Source: Verrucomicrobiales bacterium
GTDB lineage: Bacteria > Verrucomicrobiota > Verrucomicrobiia > Limisphaerales > UBA1100
Assembly: GCA_011523245.1 (NCBI GenBank)
Contig: WTHG01000174.1
Location: 1-5,452 of the forward strand
Reading direction: 5' to 3'
DNA length: 5,452 nt
A program made the translations under genes and the position numbers. The stretch's first letter is position 1, and each line of letters starts with the position of its first letter. The notes under the pieces were generated by a model. That model searched no databases, was not told the DNA's origin, and saw only the letters and a program-made list of their open reading frames with translations. Positions 1-5,452 of the stretch are shown in pieces.

Positions 1-507
1 GATATTGGCATGGTAGTTAAGCCCCATATCCAATCCAGCGGTGGAGTAACTGTTGGTAATGCAAGTACTCGAATAATTGTCGGTGGTGGTGGAAAAACCC
101 AAACGAAACAGATTTTGACAGGCCTTACAGCAACACTGGCAACAGCAACTCAACAAAATAAAAATGTGTATCTTTTGTTCACTGGATCTGATTGGTGCCC
201 GCCCTGCATGAGTCTCGAAACTCAGGTGTTGCAAAGCCAACCGTGGCAACAAGTAACTCAAACAAATCTACTGATGCATGTGTGCGATTTCCCTGTAAAA
301 AAACAGGTGCCAGCGCAAACCATGCAGGAAAACAATCGCCTCGCAAAGAGCTTCAATGTTTCTGGCTACCCAACTCAAATCATTCTTTCACCCAGCGGTA
401 AGGTATTAGATAGGAGAACCGGATACACACCCGGCCCAATTACCCCTTACCTGAATTGGGCCTCCAGCTTCCCTCTACCAGTCGCGCCAAACGGCAATCA
501 ACAATAG
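1..507 (+). CDS. Thioredoxin-like protein with WCPPC motif (probably 5'-partial)
   Basis: A thioredoxin-fold protein, likely a thiol-disulfide reductase or disulfide isomerase acting outside the cytoplasm. Numbered from the ATG at base 10, the redox site WCPPC lies at residues 62-66 after a beta strand (VYLLFTGSDW). A DFPVKK motif follows at 93-98 and the cis-proline loop GYPT at 119-122, then a strand and the GKVLDRRTGY turn, which is the expected thioredoxin order. Residues 1-30 are glycine- and serine-rich and are not a signal peptide. The frame is open to base 1 and there is no ribosome binding site before the ATG, so the true start is probably upstream of the window; I therefore annotate from base 1, with ATG at 10 as the alternative. 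The gene is visibly more AT-rich than the rest of the window. The fold call is firm; the substrate is unknown. Confidence 0.85.
   Translation, partial: DIGMVVKPHIQSSGGVTVGNASTRIIVGGGGKTQTKQILTGLTATLATATQQNKNVYLLFTGSDWCPPCMSLETQVLQSQPWQQVTQTNLLMHVCDFPVKKQVPAQTMQENNRLAKSFNVSGYPTQIILSPSGKVLDRRTGYTPGPITPYLNWASSFPLPVAPNGNQQ
433..462. repeat. Perfect 9-bp inverted repeat inside the thioredoxin-like gene
   Basis: GGCCCAATT at 433-441 is the exact reverse complement of AATTGGGCC at 454-462, with a 12-nt loop. It lies in coding sequence about 45 nt before the stop codon and has no T-run after it, so it does not look like an intrinsic terminator. It could be an mRNA hairpin or chance. Confidence 0.4.
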
Positions 508-555
508 AAAAATTGTGGCGGCCGACTAATTGAATTCCAGCCCAAAAAAATAATT

Positions 556-1896
556 GTGCCTGAAAATGAATCCCTTCGCAAATGGCTAATCGGTCTTGGC
601 GTTCTAGGCGCGTTACTGGTTGGATTTATGGGGCAGCGTTGGTTGCTACCTGAGGAACACCGGCTGGTATTTGCTGCCGGCCAACGCGGAGGGTTGTACC
701 ACGAGTTGGCGCGGCACCTAGCCTCGGAACTTCAAACCGCTCATCCGCGTTTGATCATCGAAGTCATCGAAACCGACGGCAGTTTGGATAATGCCAAACG
801 CTTGAATAAGCAGGAAGTCGATCTGGCGCTTCTGCAAAACGACACGCAAGGTGGAGCTCAAACTCGCAGCCTCACTGCCATTCATCCGGAATTGCTCCAC
901 TTTCTTTGCCACCGCGATGCGGACATTCAATCACTACACGAGTTAGATGGGCACACTATCGCAGTCGGCCCCAAAGGCAGTGGATCCGAGCAGTTCACCC
1001 AAGAACTTTTCCGTTACCTCGGCTTGCCGGTGGCTGAATTGAATTTAAAAAACCTGCCCTTGGCTGAGGCCACACGACAATTGGTCGCCGGAGAAGTGGA
1101 CGCTTTATTGTTCCTTACCGGTCTTGGCAATGCGGCCTGCACACAGGCGTTGCAATCGGGTAAAGTGCAATTGACCCCGCTGGTAACAGCTCCCGATTCG
1201 GATTGGTCGCATGCGGGCACTTGGGCCGAGACTTTGGCGGAAGGGTTTCGTGTTCATTATCCGTACGTCACTCCACATACCTTGCCTTTGCTAGCCTACC
1301 CGGGAGCCGATGGCAGCCCTGGCCATCCCTCCCGACCTATTCCCACGGTGGGCGTAAAAGCCGTACTCACCTGCCATCGCCAATTACCTGAAGGATTGGC
1401 CAAGACAATCACACGCACGATCTTTGAGCATCGTGCGGTGTTGTCTCAAAAACATTCGGCTTTTAGTAACTTGGATGAGTCCCAGGCCACAGCCCGGCTT
1501 CAGTTTCCCACTCACGTGGGAGCCGAACAATTTTTCCGGCGCGATGAACCGGGCTTTCTCGTGAAGTATGCGGAGGCCATGGGCTTTATTTTGTCCGCCA
1601 GTATTCTTCTCTGGGGACTGGGGAGTGGCATCCGCAAGTGGTTACTGCAGAAACGGAAGGATCGGATTGATAAATATTATCAAGCGATTGAAAGTATCAT
1701 TGGCCGATTACAGGAGAATGAGGAATGTGTGGATGAATTGGAAGCGGAACTGATCTCGCTGCGCAAGGATGCGTTGCATGAACTGGTGAAGGAAAAACTG
1801 GCGGCGGATGAGTCCTTTGTAATTTACCAGAACATGGCCAACGGCTGTCAGCAGTTGTTGGCCCAGAAAAAACAGGAACGGCGACAGGGCGTGTAG
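556..1896 (+). CDS. TAXI-family TRAP transporter solute-binding protein with two membrane segments and a coiled-coil tail
   Basis: 446 residues, GTG start. A TAXI-type periplasmic ligand-binding domain begins at about residue 37 with LVFAAGQRGGLYHELARHLA, the family's characteristic G-x-x-G-x-Y opening. NKQEVDLALLQND (84-96) and VAGEVDALLFLTG (177-189) are typical binding-protein strand-and-loop elements. A hydrophobic segment at 11-25 (LIGLGVLGALLVGFM) anchors the N-terminus. A second at about 343-358 (GFILSASILLWGLGSG) is followed by basic KWLLQKRKDR and a charged, heptad-like helix at 362-415. The inferred topology is cytoplasm, membrane, periplasmic domain, membrane, cytoplasmic coil. Ordinary TAXI proteins are roughly 320 residues and lack the C-terminal part. 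No TRAP permease lies within the window. The GTG start lacks a clear Shine-Dalgarno, but the next Met (residue 25) would delete the first membrane segment. The ligand is unknown; known TAXI systems take up carboxylates such as glutamate. Confidence 0.82.
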   Translation: MPENESLRKWLIGLGVLGALLVGFMGQRWLLPEEHRLVFAAGQRGGLYHELARHLASELQTAHPRLIIEVIETDGSLDNAKRLNKQEVDLALLQNDTQGGAQTRSLTAIHPELLHFLCHRDADIQSLHELDGHTIAVGPKGSGSEQFTQELFRYLGLPVAELNLKNLPLAEATRQLVAGEVDALLFLTGLGNAACTQALQSGKVQLTPLVTAPDSDWSHAGTWAETLAEGFRVHYPYVTPHTLPLLAYPGADGSPGHPSRPIPTVGVKAVLTCHRQLPEGLAKTITRTIFEHRAVLSQKHSAFSNLDESQATARLQFPTHVGAEQFFRRDEPGFLVKYAEAMGFILSASILLWGLGSGIRKWLLQKRKDRIDKYYQAIESIIGRLQENEECVDELEAELISLRKDALHELVKEKLAADESFVIYQNMANGCQQLLAQKKQERRQGV

Positions 1897-1932
1897 CCTG
1901 CCGCCGTTCACTGGCTTGATTTTGATTTTTTC
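1876..1932 (+). terminator. Possible terminator hairpin over the end of the TAXI gene
   Basis: GAACGGCG (1876-1883) pairs with CGCCGTTC (1902-1909). After one mismatch, CAGG (1885-1888) pairs with CCTG (1897-1900), leaving an 8-nt loop that contains the TAG stop. A T-rich stretch (GATTTTGATTTTTTC) begins about 9 nt after the stem. That gap is longer than in a canonical intrinsic terminator, so the call is tentative. The hairpin sits where the two convergent transcription units meet. Confidence 0.45.
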
Positions 1933-1940
1933 TTTGGCGC

Positions 1941-2573
1941 TTACTTCAGGCGCTTGATGCGCACGTTGCGGAACTGCACGGCGGCGCCGTGCCCGGCGAA
2001 TCCGAAGTGGCCTTCGGTGCGCAGGCGGCCTTTAAACTTAGTGACGGGGCCCATGGTTTTTCCCAACTTGCTCAGGTCCGCATCAAGGATTGTCTCGCCG
2101 TTGAGCACGACCTTGATGGTGTGGCCTTTGACGGTGACTTCCTGCGTGTTCCATTCGCCGGGTTTCTTGAGGAACCCGCGCTTGGCGGCGACCATGCCGT
2201 AGGCGCTGCCGTGGTATTGCGCGGGATGCAGCTTGGCGTATTTCTTGGCGGTGTTATCGAGCACCTGCAGTTCGCACATACCAACATAGGCGGTATCGCC
2301 TTTGCCGGGGTAACGAATGGCGAGGCCGTTATTGCCGCCGGCGGGCAGCTTGATCTCCATCCGCACGACAAAGTCGCTGTAGTTTTCCTTGGTATAAATG
2401 GTGCCGCCTTTGCCGGGCTTGCACTGGATGGTGCCGTCGGTGACCTGATAGTTGTCAATCGGTCCGGCCCAACCGATGAAGTCTTTGCCGTTGAAGATGG
2501 ACTTGAAGCCCTTCTCCTCAGCGTCCACGCTGAGGCCCAGCAGTAGAGTAAGTGCGATGAGTTGTTTTTTCAT
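1941..2573 (-). CDS. Secreted DUF1080 (3-keto-disaccharide hydrolase-like) protein, second of a tandem pair
   Basis: 210 residues. Residues 1-18 (MKKQLIALTLLLGLSVDA) form a signal peptide. One DUF1080 domain fills the rest: the opening FKSIFNGKDFIGW (23-35), a YSDFVVRMEIKLPAGGNNGL strand region (65-84), ELQVLDN (101-107), the GEWNTQEV signature (139-146), VVLNGETILD (155-164), and the closing FGFAGHGAAVQFRNVRIKRL. DUF1080 has a concanavalin-A-like sandwich fold; characterised members hydrolyse 3-keto-glycosides and other family members occur in glycoside-degrading systems of PVC bacteria and Bacteroidetes. It would act in the periplasm or outside the cell. It starts one base after the stop of the preceding paralogue and has its own AAGGAA site, so the pair is almost certainly one operon. 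The exact substrate cannot be read from the sequence. Confidence 0.88.
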   Translation of the reverse strand: MKKQLIALTLLLGLSVDAEEKGFKSIFNGKDFIGWAGPIDNYQVTDGTIQCKPGKGGTIYTKENYSDFVVRMEIKLPAGGNNGLAIRYPGKGDTAYVGMCELQVLDNTAKKYAKLHPAQYHGSAYGMVAAKRGFLKKPGEWNTQEVTVKGHTIKVVLNGETILDADLSKLGKTMGPVTKFKGRLRTEGHFGFAGHGAAVQFRNVRIKRLK

Positions 2574-2574
2574 G

Positions 2575-3297
2575 TTAATTCAATTCCTTGATGAAGATAT
2601 TGCGCCAGCAGATTTCGCCGCCGTGGGTTTGCAGTTGGATTGGGCCGCGGGCGATGAGGGGCTTGCGCTTGTCCTTGGGGGTCTTGCGGTCCCAGAAATT
2701 GGTGAGAGGCGCATTGTCCACAACGAGTTTACCGTTAAGCTTGATGGTGACCTTGTCGCCGACCATTTTGATGTGAAAGGTGTTCCACTCGCCAAAAGGC
2801 TTGTCAGCCAGCACGAGCGGATCGCGGCCAGGGGTACCGGCGGGGCCGTTATTCCATAGACCACCGGAGCCTTTGTCCGCGCCGATCTTCCATTTGCCGC
2901 CTTCCTTGGTGTAATCCCAAATTTGGACCTGCGGCACGCCGCGCAGGTAAATTCCGCTGTCGGCCTTGGCGACGGTCTTGTAGTCCACGTACAACTCAAA
3001 GTCGCCGTAGTTTTTCACCGTACTCAGGTACAGGCCATGCCCGTCATTGATCAGGATGCCGTCCTTCACGGACCAGTGCTGTTGGATGTCCTTAAGGCTG
3101 TCCGCCTTTTTCTTGGCCAACGCCTTCTTGTCCAGCGCCATCCATTTGGCGGGGTCTTCAGTCTTCAACCCCCACCAGCCCTTAAGGTCTTTGCCGTTGA
3201 ACAGGGCCTTGAATCCCTTGGGCGGCTGGTTGAGGTCGGCGCCCGTCACAGTGACGGCCGCGAGGAGGAATGCGGGGATGAGTTTCATCAGTTTCAT
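2575..3297 (-). CDS. Secreted DUF1080 (3-keto-disaccharide hydrolase-like) protein, first of a tandem pair
   Basis: 240 residues from the ATG at 3297. MKLMKLIPAFLLAAVTVTGA is a signal peptide, probably cleaved around residue 20. The DUF1080 domain follows: FKALFNGKDLKGWW (29-42), a Lys-rich insertion (about 50-72), WSVKDGIL (75-82), YGDFELYVDYKTVAKADSGI (97-116), VPQVQIWD (121-128), FGEWNTFHIKMVGDKV (168-183), KLNGKLVVDN (186-195) and GPIQLQTHGGEICWRNIFIK (218-237). Reading could begin further upstream at base 3354, but those 19 residues are encoded by the preceding terminator hairpin and would sit in front of the signal peptide, so I reject them. ATG at 3288 (MKLIPAF) is a second possibility. 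No Shine-Dalgarno precedes either; the U-tract of a terminator ends 3 nt before 3297. It differs from its downstream paralogue in the insertion and the loops, so the two probably act on different linkages or partners. Confidence 0.88.
   Translation of the reverse strand: MKLMKLIPAFLLAAVTVTGADLNQPPKGFKALFNGKDLKGWWGLKTEDPAKWMALDKKALAKKKADSLKDIQQHWSVKDGILINDGHGLYLSTVKNYGDFELYVDYKTVAKADSGIYLRGVPQVQIWDYTKEGGKWKIGADKGSGGLWNNGPAGTPGRDPLVLADKPFGEWNTFHIKMVGDKVTIKLNGKLVVDNAPLTNFWDRKTPKDKRKPLIARGPIQLQTHGGEICWRNIFIKELN
2584..2589 (-). promoter_or_regulatory. Ribosome binding site AAGGAA of the second DUF1080 gene
   Basis: On the - strand AAGGAA lies 10 nt before the ATG at 2573, inside the last codons of the upstream DUF1080 gene. 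It supports the ATG at 2573 as the start and fits coupled translation of the two genes. The spacing is slightly long. Confidence 0.6.
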
Positions 3298-3300
3298 GAC

Positions 3301-3350
3301 AAAAAAATCGTTCGTGGAACGGCCCGATGATGGGCTGACCACGAACGATT
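3301..3350 (-). terminator. Strong Rho-independent terminator between the ROK gene and the DUF1080 pair
   Basis: Read on the - strand, AATCGTTCGTGG (3350-3339) pairs perfectly over 12 bp with CCACGAACGATT (3317-3306). An inner CAGCCC/GGGCCG arm (3337-3332 with 3325-3320, one mismatch) closes an ATCATC loop. The outer stem runs straight into seven or more T residues (to 3301). This is a complete intrinsic terminator, 21 nt after the ROK stop codon. It ends 3 nt before the start codon of the first DUF1080 gene, so it also forms that gene's leader if transcription reads through. Confidence 0.88.
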
Positions 3351-3371
3351 GCAAGCTCGGTCTGCGTTTGC

Positions 3372-4781
3372 CTAGCTAATCTTCGGCAGGCTCGCTGCGG
3401 CGATGGCCTGGCCGTGGCGTTTCTCGGTTTCATCCGGAAAGTGAAACTTGATTCGTTCCGCCAGTTCCGGAAATTCCGAGGCCATTACTTCCTTGGAGCG
3501 CGTGATGATGTGCTCCCCGCCGGGGCCGGTGGTCACGCGGCCCAGCAGCAGCACGTACTGGAATTCATAAAACTCCGAGTAATGTGCCAGCGTGTAACCG
3601 AGGTAAATCCCGATGGCATCGTAAATCTTCAGCGCGCGCTCGTCGCCTTCTTCCATCAGCTTTTGCACGATCTTCAACTGCTCGGGCATGCTCAAGCTGG
3701 CATCGTACTCAATGCCCGAGGCCGGCAGCAGGCGGGCGACTGCTTGTTGGGAGAAATACTGTGCACCCACGCCGAGGTCGCCGCTCCATTCATCAGCCGG
3801 CGCTTCCGGATGCAGATCCACCGGCGCAAACGCCAGCTCGCTGAGCCACGTAGTGATGTTGCCGTCCATGTCCACATAACCGCCGCCTTCGCTGGTGCCC
3901 ATGGCGATGCCGAGCACGCCGTTACCGGATTCACCTTTCTTGCGCAGGGCCATCGAGCCGGCCAACGCTGTGACTTCACCGTCGTTGATCACGTCCAGCG
4001 GGCAGTTCCATTCCTCGGCGATGCGGGTAAACATGTCGCGCACCTTGGCATCAAAATCCTCCGGACCCACGCCGCGGAAAAGCGATGCCCAGGTCACCTT
4101 GTTATGCGAGTAACAACCGGCCGCACTACCGCCGATGGCGTCCACTTGCGGCAGATGCTCGGCGGCGCGTTTGAGCGAATCGATGATGCCCTCATAATGA
4201 TAATCGGGGTTCGGCTCAAAGTACGGATCCCACACAATCTCCTCGCTGAATTTCACCTCGCCATCCACGACCGCCGCCGCCTTACGATCGCTGCCGCCTA
4301 GATCGAAGCCGATCCGATTGCCTTCGAGATGTCGGCCCAGTGGGCGGGCCTCAGAGTTCTCCGCAGGCAATTCAGTGCAGGCCACTACCTCAAGCGAATG
4401 ACCGTTATTCTTCACGCCGATCACGTCGTCGTCGAATTTTCCGAATTCGTTCGTGCGATAATATTCCTTTAGTCGCTCCGTATAGGCATCCGCGCCGCTC
4501 AGGTGAATTTTCCAGCCGCCACGTTGCCACAGCAGAAACTTTACCATGCGTTCGAGGTGGCGAAAATTGTTTGGCTCCAGTTCGTGATCGGCCGGGAACA
4601 GCACGGTGCGATGATGAAACACCGATCCATCGGCTTGCTCGAGGGCGATGCCGACTTCTACTGCCGCGCCGGTTTCGCGAGCCGCTGCCTCGAAGGCGCG
4701 GTTCACCAGGATGGCCGGGCGAAAGGTGGGATGGAGTTCAGGAAGAAACTTCGGTTCGGGCAAAAGATTCACGTCACTCAT
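3372..4781 (-). CDS. ROK-like sugar kinase with N-terminal extension
   Basis: 469 residues from the ATG at 4781, chosen because it forms an ATGA overlap with the upstream gene's stop; an upstream reading to 4829 is open but unneeded. Residues 1 to about 150 are an extension I do not recognise. The ROK/ASKHA kinase core follows: the ATP phosphate loop IGFDLGGSDRKAAAVVDGE (157-175), DAIGGSAAG (214-222), the catalytic-base motif INDGEVTALAGS (265-276), and the second phosphate/adenosine region LGIAMGTSEGGGYVDMDG (290-307). It probably phosphorylates a hexose or amino sugar in the cytoplasm. Where zinc-binding ROK kinases have E-x-G-H and then C-x-C-G-x-x-G-C, this protein has ELAF (315-318) and GDLGVGAQ: the Glu is kept, but the His and Cys ligands are absent. 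Typical ROK proteins are about 300 residues, so this is unusually long. The sugar is unknown, and a non-kinase role is possible. Confidence 0.8.
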   Translation of the reverse strand: MSDVNLLPEPKFLPELHPTFRPAILVNRAFEAAARETGAAVEVGIALEQADGSVFHHRTVLFPADHELEPNNFRHLERMVKFLLWQRGGWKIHLSGADAYTERLKEYYRTNEFGKFDDDVIGVKNNGHSLEVVACTELPAENSEARPLGRHLEGNRIGFDLGGSDRKAAAVVDGEVKFSEEIVWDPYFEPNPDYHYEGIIDSLKRAAEHLPQVDAIGGSAAGCYSHNKVTWASLFRGVGPEDFDAKVRDMFTRIAEEWNCPLDVINDGEVTALAGSMALRKKGESGNGVLGIAMGTSEGGGYVDMDGNITTWLSELAFAPVDLHPEAPADEWSGDLGVGAQYFSQQAVARLLPASGIEYDASLSMPEQLKIVQKLMEEGDERALKIYDAIGIYLGYTLAHYSEFYEFQYVLLLGRVTTGPGGEHIITRSKEVMASEFPELAERIKFHFPDETEKRHGQAIAAASLPKIS

Positions 4782-5452
4782 TTTTCGGGGCGCGAATCCT
4801 GTTCTTTCCGCACCTGCTTGGCAAGCCATTGCAGGCCGGCCTCGGGGATTATTTCGTGCCCTCCCTGAAAAATCGTTATCCGCGCCGCGCCGGATTTCCG
4901 CCGGAATAGCACCGATTTCTGGCCGTAACTGGCATCGACGGCAGTCTCTTTCCGTAACCCCTCCGGCACCTTGGCAGTTTTCACAAACTCACTGATCAAC
5001 GCTGTACTGAGCCGATCCTCCGGAGCCGCCAGCACGTTGAACGCCTCCAGCGAATGGCTGATCGGCACGCTGCCGTTGTGACCGTCGGTAATGCCAGCGT
5101 TGATGTCCAGATTCACGCCGCGCGCCCGCGCCATGTAAGTGATGGCCGAGCGCTTCAGCGCATCGGCTTCCTCCAGCGTGCCGGGCAATGGTTTACCTCC
5201 CAACGCCGCCTCAATCTCGCCGGCATAGCGCAGTTTGCGTTTCGAGGTTTCCGCATGCCACTTCACCAAATCTGAAATCGGCACCCACGCCGAGACACCC
5301 GCCCACAGTTCAGGCGCACGCCCCGCCATCAATAGGCTCGCATAACCACCGCCCGAGGCTCCAATTACATAAATTCGATTAGGATCAACGTTCCCTTGCT
5401 GCCTAGCCCACGAAACAGCACTGAGAATATCCTGTACTGCAAGCTCCGAGCC
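4778..5452 (-). CDS. Prolyl oligopeptidase (S9)-type alpha/beta hydrolase, 5'-truncated by window edge
   Basis: The frame is open from 5452 to the TGA at 4780-4778, giving 224 residues with no ATG before the catalytic serine, so the N-terminus lies beyond the window. The nucleophile elbow is IYVIGASGGGYASLL, with the catalytic Ser at visible residue 33 (codon 5356-5354). The acid is probably the Asp in AGITDGHNGSVP (visible residue 123), and the general base is the His in IFQGGHEIIPEAG (visible residue 199), giving a full Ser-Asp-His triad. PISHSLEAFN after the Asp is typical of the S9 C-terminal domain. Such proteins act as peptidases or as esterases, for example carbohydrate esterases; the sequence here does not decide which. 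Whether it is secreted cannot be seen without the N-terminus. Its stop overlaps the ROK start by 4 bp (ATGA), so the two are co-transcribed and translationally coupled. Confidence 0.85.
   Translation of the reverse strand, partial: GSELAVQDILSAVSWARQQGNVDPNRIYVIGASGGGYASLLMAGRAPELWAGVSAWVPISDLVKWHAETSKRKLRYAGEIEAALGGKPLPGTLEEADALKRSAITYMARARGVNLDINAGITDGHNGSVPISHSLEAFNVLAAPEDRLSTALISEFVKTAKVPEGLRKETAVDASYGQKSVLFRRKSGAARITIFQGGHEIIPEAGLQWLAKQVRKEQDSRPEK

Noticed and set aside
1989..2546. + strand open frame (185 codons) opposite the second DUF1080 gene
   Set aside because: It is antisense to a clear DUF1080 domain with a signal peptide; the product has no recognisable motif and no ribosome binding site.
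3298..3354. 19-residue N-terminal extension of the first DUF1080 protein
   Set aside because: It would be encoded by the terminator stem and T-run and would place residues before a good signal peptide; the ATG at 3297 is more likely.
3349..3354. TTGCAA on the - strand as a -35 element for the DUF1080 genes
   Set aside because: At the usual spacing the -10 position reads ATCATC, a poor match, and it falls in the terminator loop; there is not enough to call a promoter.
3414..4301. Long + strand open frame (295 codons) opposite the ROK gene
   Set aside because: It lies wholly antisense to a well-supported kinase gene, its product is rich in His, Arg and Ala with no recognisable domain, and it is explained by the codon composition of the opposite strand.
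4782..4829. 16-residue N-terminal extension of the ROK-like protein
   Set aside because: It overlaps the hydrolase gene by about 50 bases; the ATG at 4781 gives the standard 4-bp ATGA overlap.
4340..4909. + strand open frame (189 codons) opposite the ROK/hydrolase junction
   Set aside because: The Arg-rich, motif-free product spans two real - strand genes; it is a shadow frame.
1..5452. CRISPR arrays, tRNA or rRNA genes, insertion sequences, phage genes
   Set aside because: I looked for regular direct repeats, tRNA-like folds and transposase or integrase motifs and saw none.

Overview
The window holds six protein-coding genes and no RNA genes, mobile elements or CRISPR. Two genes lie on the + strand (bases 1-1896) and four on the - strand (1941-5452); the two groups converge around base 1900-1940. 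The gene content suggests a free-living, probably marine or soil, bacterium of the Planctomycetota/Verrucomicrobiota/Lentisphaerota (PVC) group: tandem secreted DUF1080 (3-keto-disaccharide hydrolase) proteins, a prolyl-oligopeptidase-type hydrolase with the GxSGGG elbow, and a thioredoxin with an FTGSDWCPPC motif followed by a DFPxKK motif. I favour Verrucomicrobiota, but this is inference from family resemblance, not a database match.

+ strand: bases 1-507 encode the C-terminal part of, or a complete, thioredoxin-like protein. After 48 bp, in the same reading frame, a GTG-started gene (556-1896) encodes a TAXI-type TRAP-transporter solute-binding protein. It has an N-terminal membrane anchor, a second membrane segment near its C-terminus and a cytoplasmic coiled-coil tail. 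No TRAP permease gene is present in the window. An imperfect hairpin followed by a T-rich stretch sits over its stop codon.

- strand, in order of transcription: (i) the C-terminal 224 residues of an alpha/beta hydrolase of the S9/prolyl oligopeptidase type, cut by the window's right edge; (ii) a ROK-like sugar kinase (4781-3372) joined to it by an ATGA overlap; (iii) a textbook Rho-independent terminator (3350-3301) whose U-tract ends 3 nt before the next start codon; (iv) two secreted DUF1080 proteins (3297-2575 and 2573-1941) separated by a single base, the second with its own AAGGAA ribosome binding site inside the end of the first.

The - strand genes read as a small carbohydrate-use cluster. 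The DUF1080 proteins would attack (keto-)glycosides outside the cytoplasm, the hydrolase may remove esters or peptides, and the ROK protein would phosphorylate the released sugar or sugar derivative. The most noteworthy points are the terminator abutting the DUF1080 start codon, the apparent loss of the usual ROK zinc site, and the orphan two-membrane-segment TAXI protein. I see no clear evidence of a wholly new system.
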